In this document: one piece after another, positions 63,180 through 64,000 of the stretch
Position numbering within the stretch: the first letter of the stretch is position 1
Layout: each line of letters begins with the position of its first letter
Origin: Massilia sp. YIM B02769
GTDB lineage: Bacteria; Pseudomonadota; Gammaproteobacteria; Burkholderiales; Burkholderiaceae_D
DNA: 64,000 nucleotides
Assembly (NCBI RefSeq): GCF_030411995.1
Contig: NZ_JASNRC010000001.1
Location: 288,366 to 352,365 of the forward strand
Direction: 5' to 3'
Notes under the pieces: model-generated
Databases searched by the model: none
What the model was told of the DNA's origin: nothing
What the model saw: only the letters and a program-made list of their open reading frames with translations
Translations under genes and position numbers: made by a program

Positions 63180-64000
63180 ATGACGCCGCGCCTGCCCGCC
63201 AGCATGCAGGTGTTCGAGCGCGGCTGGCTGTCGGCCAACAACGTCCTGTTCACCGGAGCGGAGACCGCGCTGGTCGACAGCGGCTACGTCACCCACGCGC
63301 CGCAGACGCTGGCGCTAGTGCGCCATGCCTTGAAAGAGCGTCCGCTCGATCGCCTGGTCAATACCCACCTGCATTCGGACCACTGCGGCGGCAACGCGGC
63401 GCTGCAGGCGGCGTATGGCTGCCACACGGCGATTCCTGCTGCGGAAAGCCTCAAGGTCGCGGCCTGGGACGAGGCGGCGCTGAGCTACCGTGCAACCGGA
63501 CAGCAATGTCCGCGTTTCGGTTTCGATGCGGTGCTGGCTCCCGGTGATGAATTGGAACTGGGGGGCCTGCGCTGGCAGGTACTCGGCGCGCCGGGGCACG
63601 ATCCGCATGCGCTGCTGCTGTTTTGCGCGCAGGAGGGCGTGTTGATCGCGGGGGATGCGCTGTGGGAGAACGGCTTTGGCGTGATCTTTCCCGAGCTGGC
63701 GGGGGAGCCCGGGTTCGACGAGACGCGTGCGACGCTGGATCTGATCGGCACGCTGGATGCGCGCGTGGTGGTGCCGGGGCATGGGCGGGTGTTCGATGAC
63801 GTGACCGGCGCGCTGGCGCGGGCGTATTCGCGGCTGGATTATTTGTCTTCCGATCCGCGGCGTAATGCGGAGAATGCGGTGAAGGTGCTGGTGAAGTTTT
63901 TGCTGCTGGAGCGGCAGAGGATTGCGTTGGCGGAGATGCCGGGCTTGTTGGCGTCCATACCCGTTGTCGCAGGTGCGCTAAGGCTGGTTGGACGCGGGGG
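63180..64000 (+). CDS. MBL-fold metallo-hydrolase (cut by window edge)
   Basis: Metallo-beta-lactamase fold hydrolase; at least 273 codons are seen and no stop before the window ends. The start ATG (63180) directly abuts the DUF1289 stop. Metal-binding motif HxHxDH is NTHLHSDHCGGNAALQ at about residues 60-75. Further ligands are in APGHDPHALLLFC, IAGDALWENGFGVIF and VVVPGHGRVFDD. It resembles the glyoxalase-II-like MBL group; substrate unknown. The C-terminal region after PGHGRV is helical and polar. Confidence 0.85.
   Translation, partial: MTPRLPASMQVFERGWLSANNVLFTGAETALVDSGYVTHAPQTLALVRHALKERPLDRLVNTHLHSDHCGGNAALQAAYGCHTAIPAAESLKVAAWDEAALSYRATGQQCPRFGFDAVLAPGDELELGGLRWQVLGAPGHDPHALLLFCAQEGVLIAGDALWENGFGVIFPELAGEPGFDETRATLDLIGTLDARVVVPGHGRVFDDVTGALARAYSRLDYLSSDPRRNAENAVKVLVKFLLLERQRIALAEMPGLLASIPVVAGALRLVGRG

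Overview
The window is about 64 kb of GC-rich bacterial chromosome with dense, mostly intact genes. Gene content and order point to a betaproteobacterium of the Oxalobacteraceae, close to Massilia. The pointers are mnmG-rsmG-parA-parB directly followed by a complete atpIBEFHAGDC operon, slmA next to a HAD nucleotidase and argB, a fused PabB-PabC, and two-partner-secretion adhesins. That placement comes from recalled gene order and protein style, not from a search. I see no insertion sequence, prophage or CRISPR array.

Layout. 1-6.1 kb: glmU (cut by the left edge), a DUF6279 lipoprotein, rsmD, coaD, a ferredoxin, a DUF1003 membrane protein, a chalcone-isomerase-like protein and a LysR regulator. 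6.3-12.6 kb: amino-acid catabolism, with an Lrp regulator divergent from putA, then ald and mtnN. 12.6-14.7 kb: no intact gene, but three colinear modules carrying DnaA boxes and DnaA-trio-like TAG repeats, which look like a replication origin. 14.7-25.7 kb: a nitronate monooxygenase, a GMC oxidoreductase, a full branched-chain/amide-type ABC transporter with an alpha/beta hydrolase, an iron alcohol dehydrogenase and a TauE/SafE exporter. 25.7-30.3 kb: three parS sites, mnmG, rsmG, parA and parB. 30.7-37.9 kb: ATP synthase operon with a good sigma-70 promoter and a terminator. 38.1-41 kb: three tandem tail-collar (MdpB-like) genes flanked by two DUF6916-like genes and a GNAT acetyltransferase. 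41-50.5 kb: a giant TpsA adhesin (2,571 aa, FG-GAP-like and YDG repeats) with its TpsB transporter. 50.7-64 kb: cell-envelope and housekeeping genes (serine hydrolase, amidase, glutathione peroxidase, OmpW, pabBC, slmA, HAD nucleotidase, TraB, tRNA-Thr, argB, PHA-depolymerase-like esterase, thioesterase, DUF1289, and an MBL hydrolase cut by the right edge).

How it fits together. The middle of the window looks like the origin/centromere domain of the chromosome. The DnaA-box modules lie about 12 kb from the parS cluster, next to the genes for the ParA and ParB proteins that use it; slmA, another chromosome/division factor, lies further right. The most striking observation is that origin-like array, because dnaA itself is not in the window. 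A second genome-wide signal is a family of short palindromes (GTAGGGTGGGC...GCCCACGCG), at least 16 copies, usually in inverted pairs between genes; some probably act as REP/BIME-like elements.
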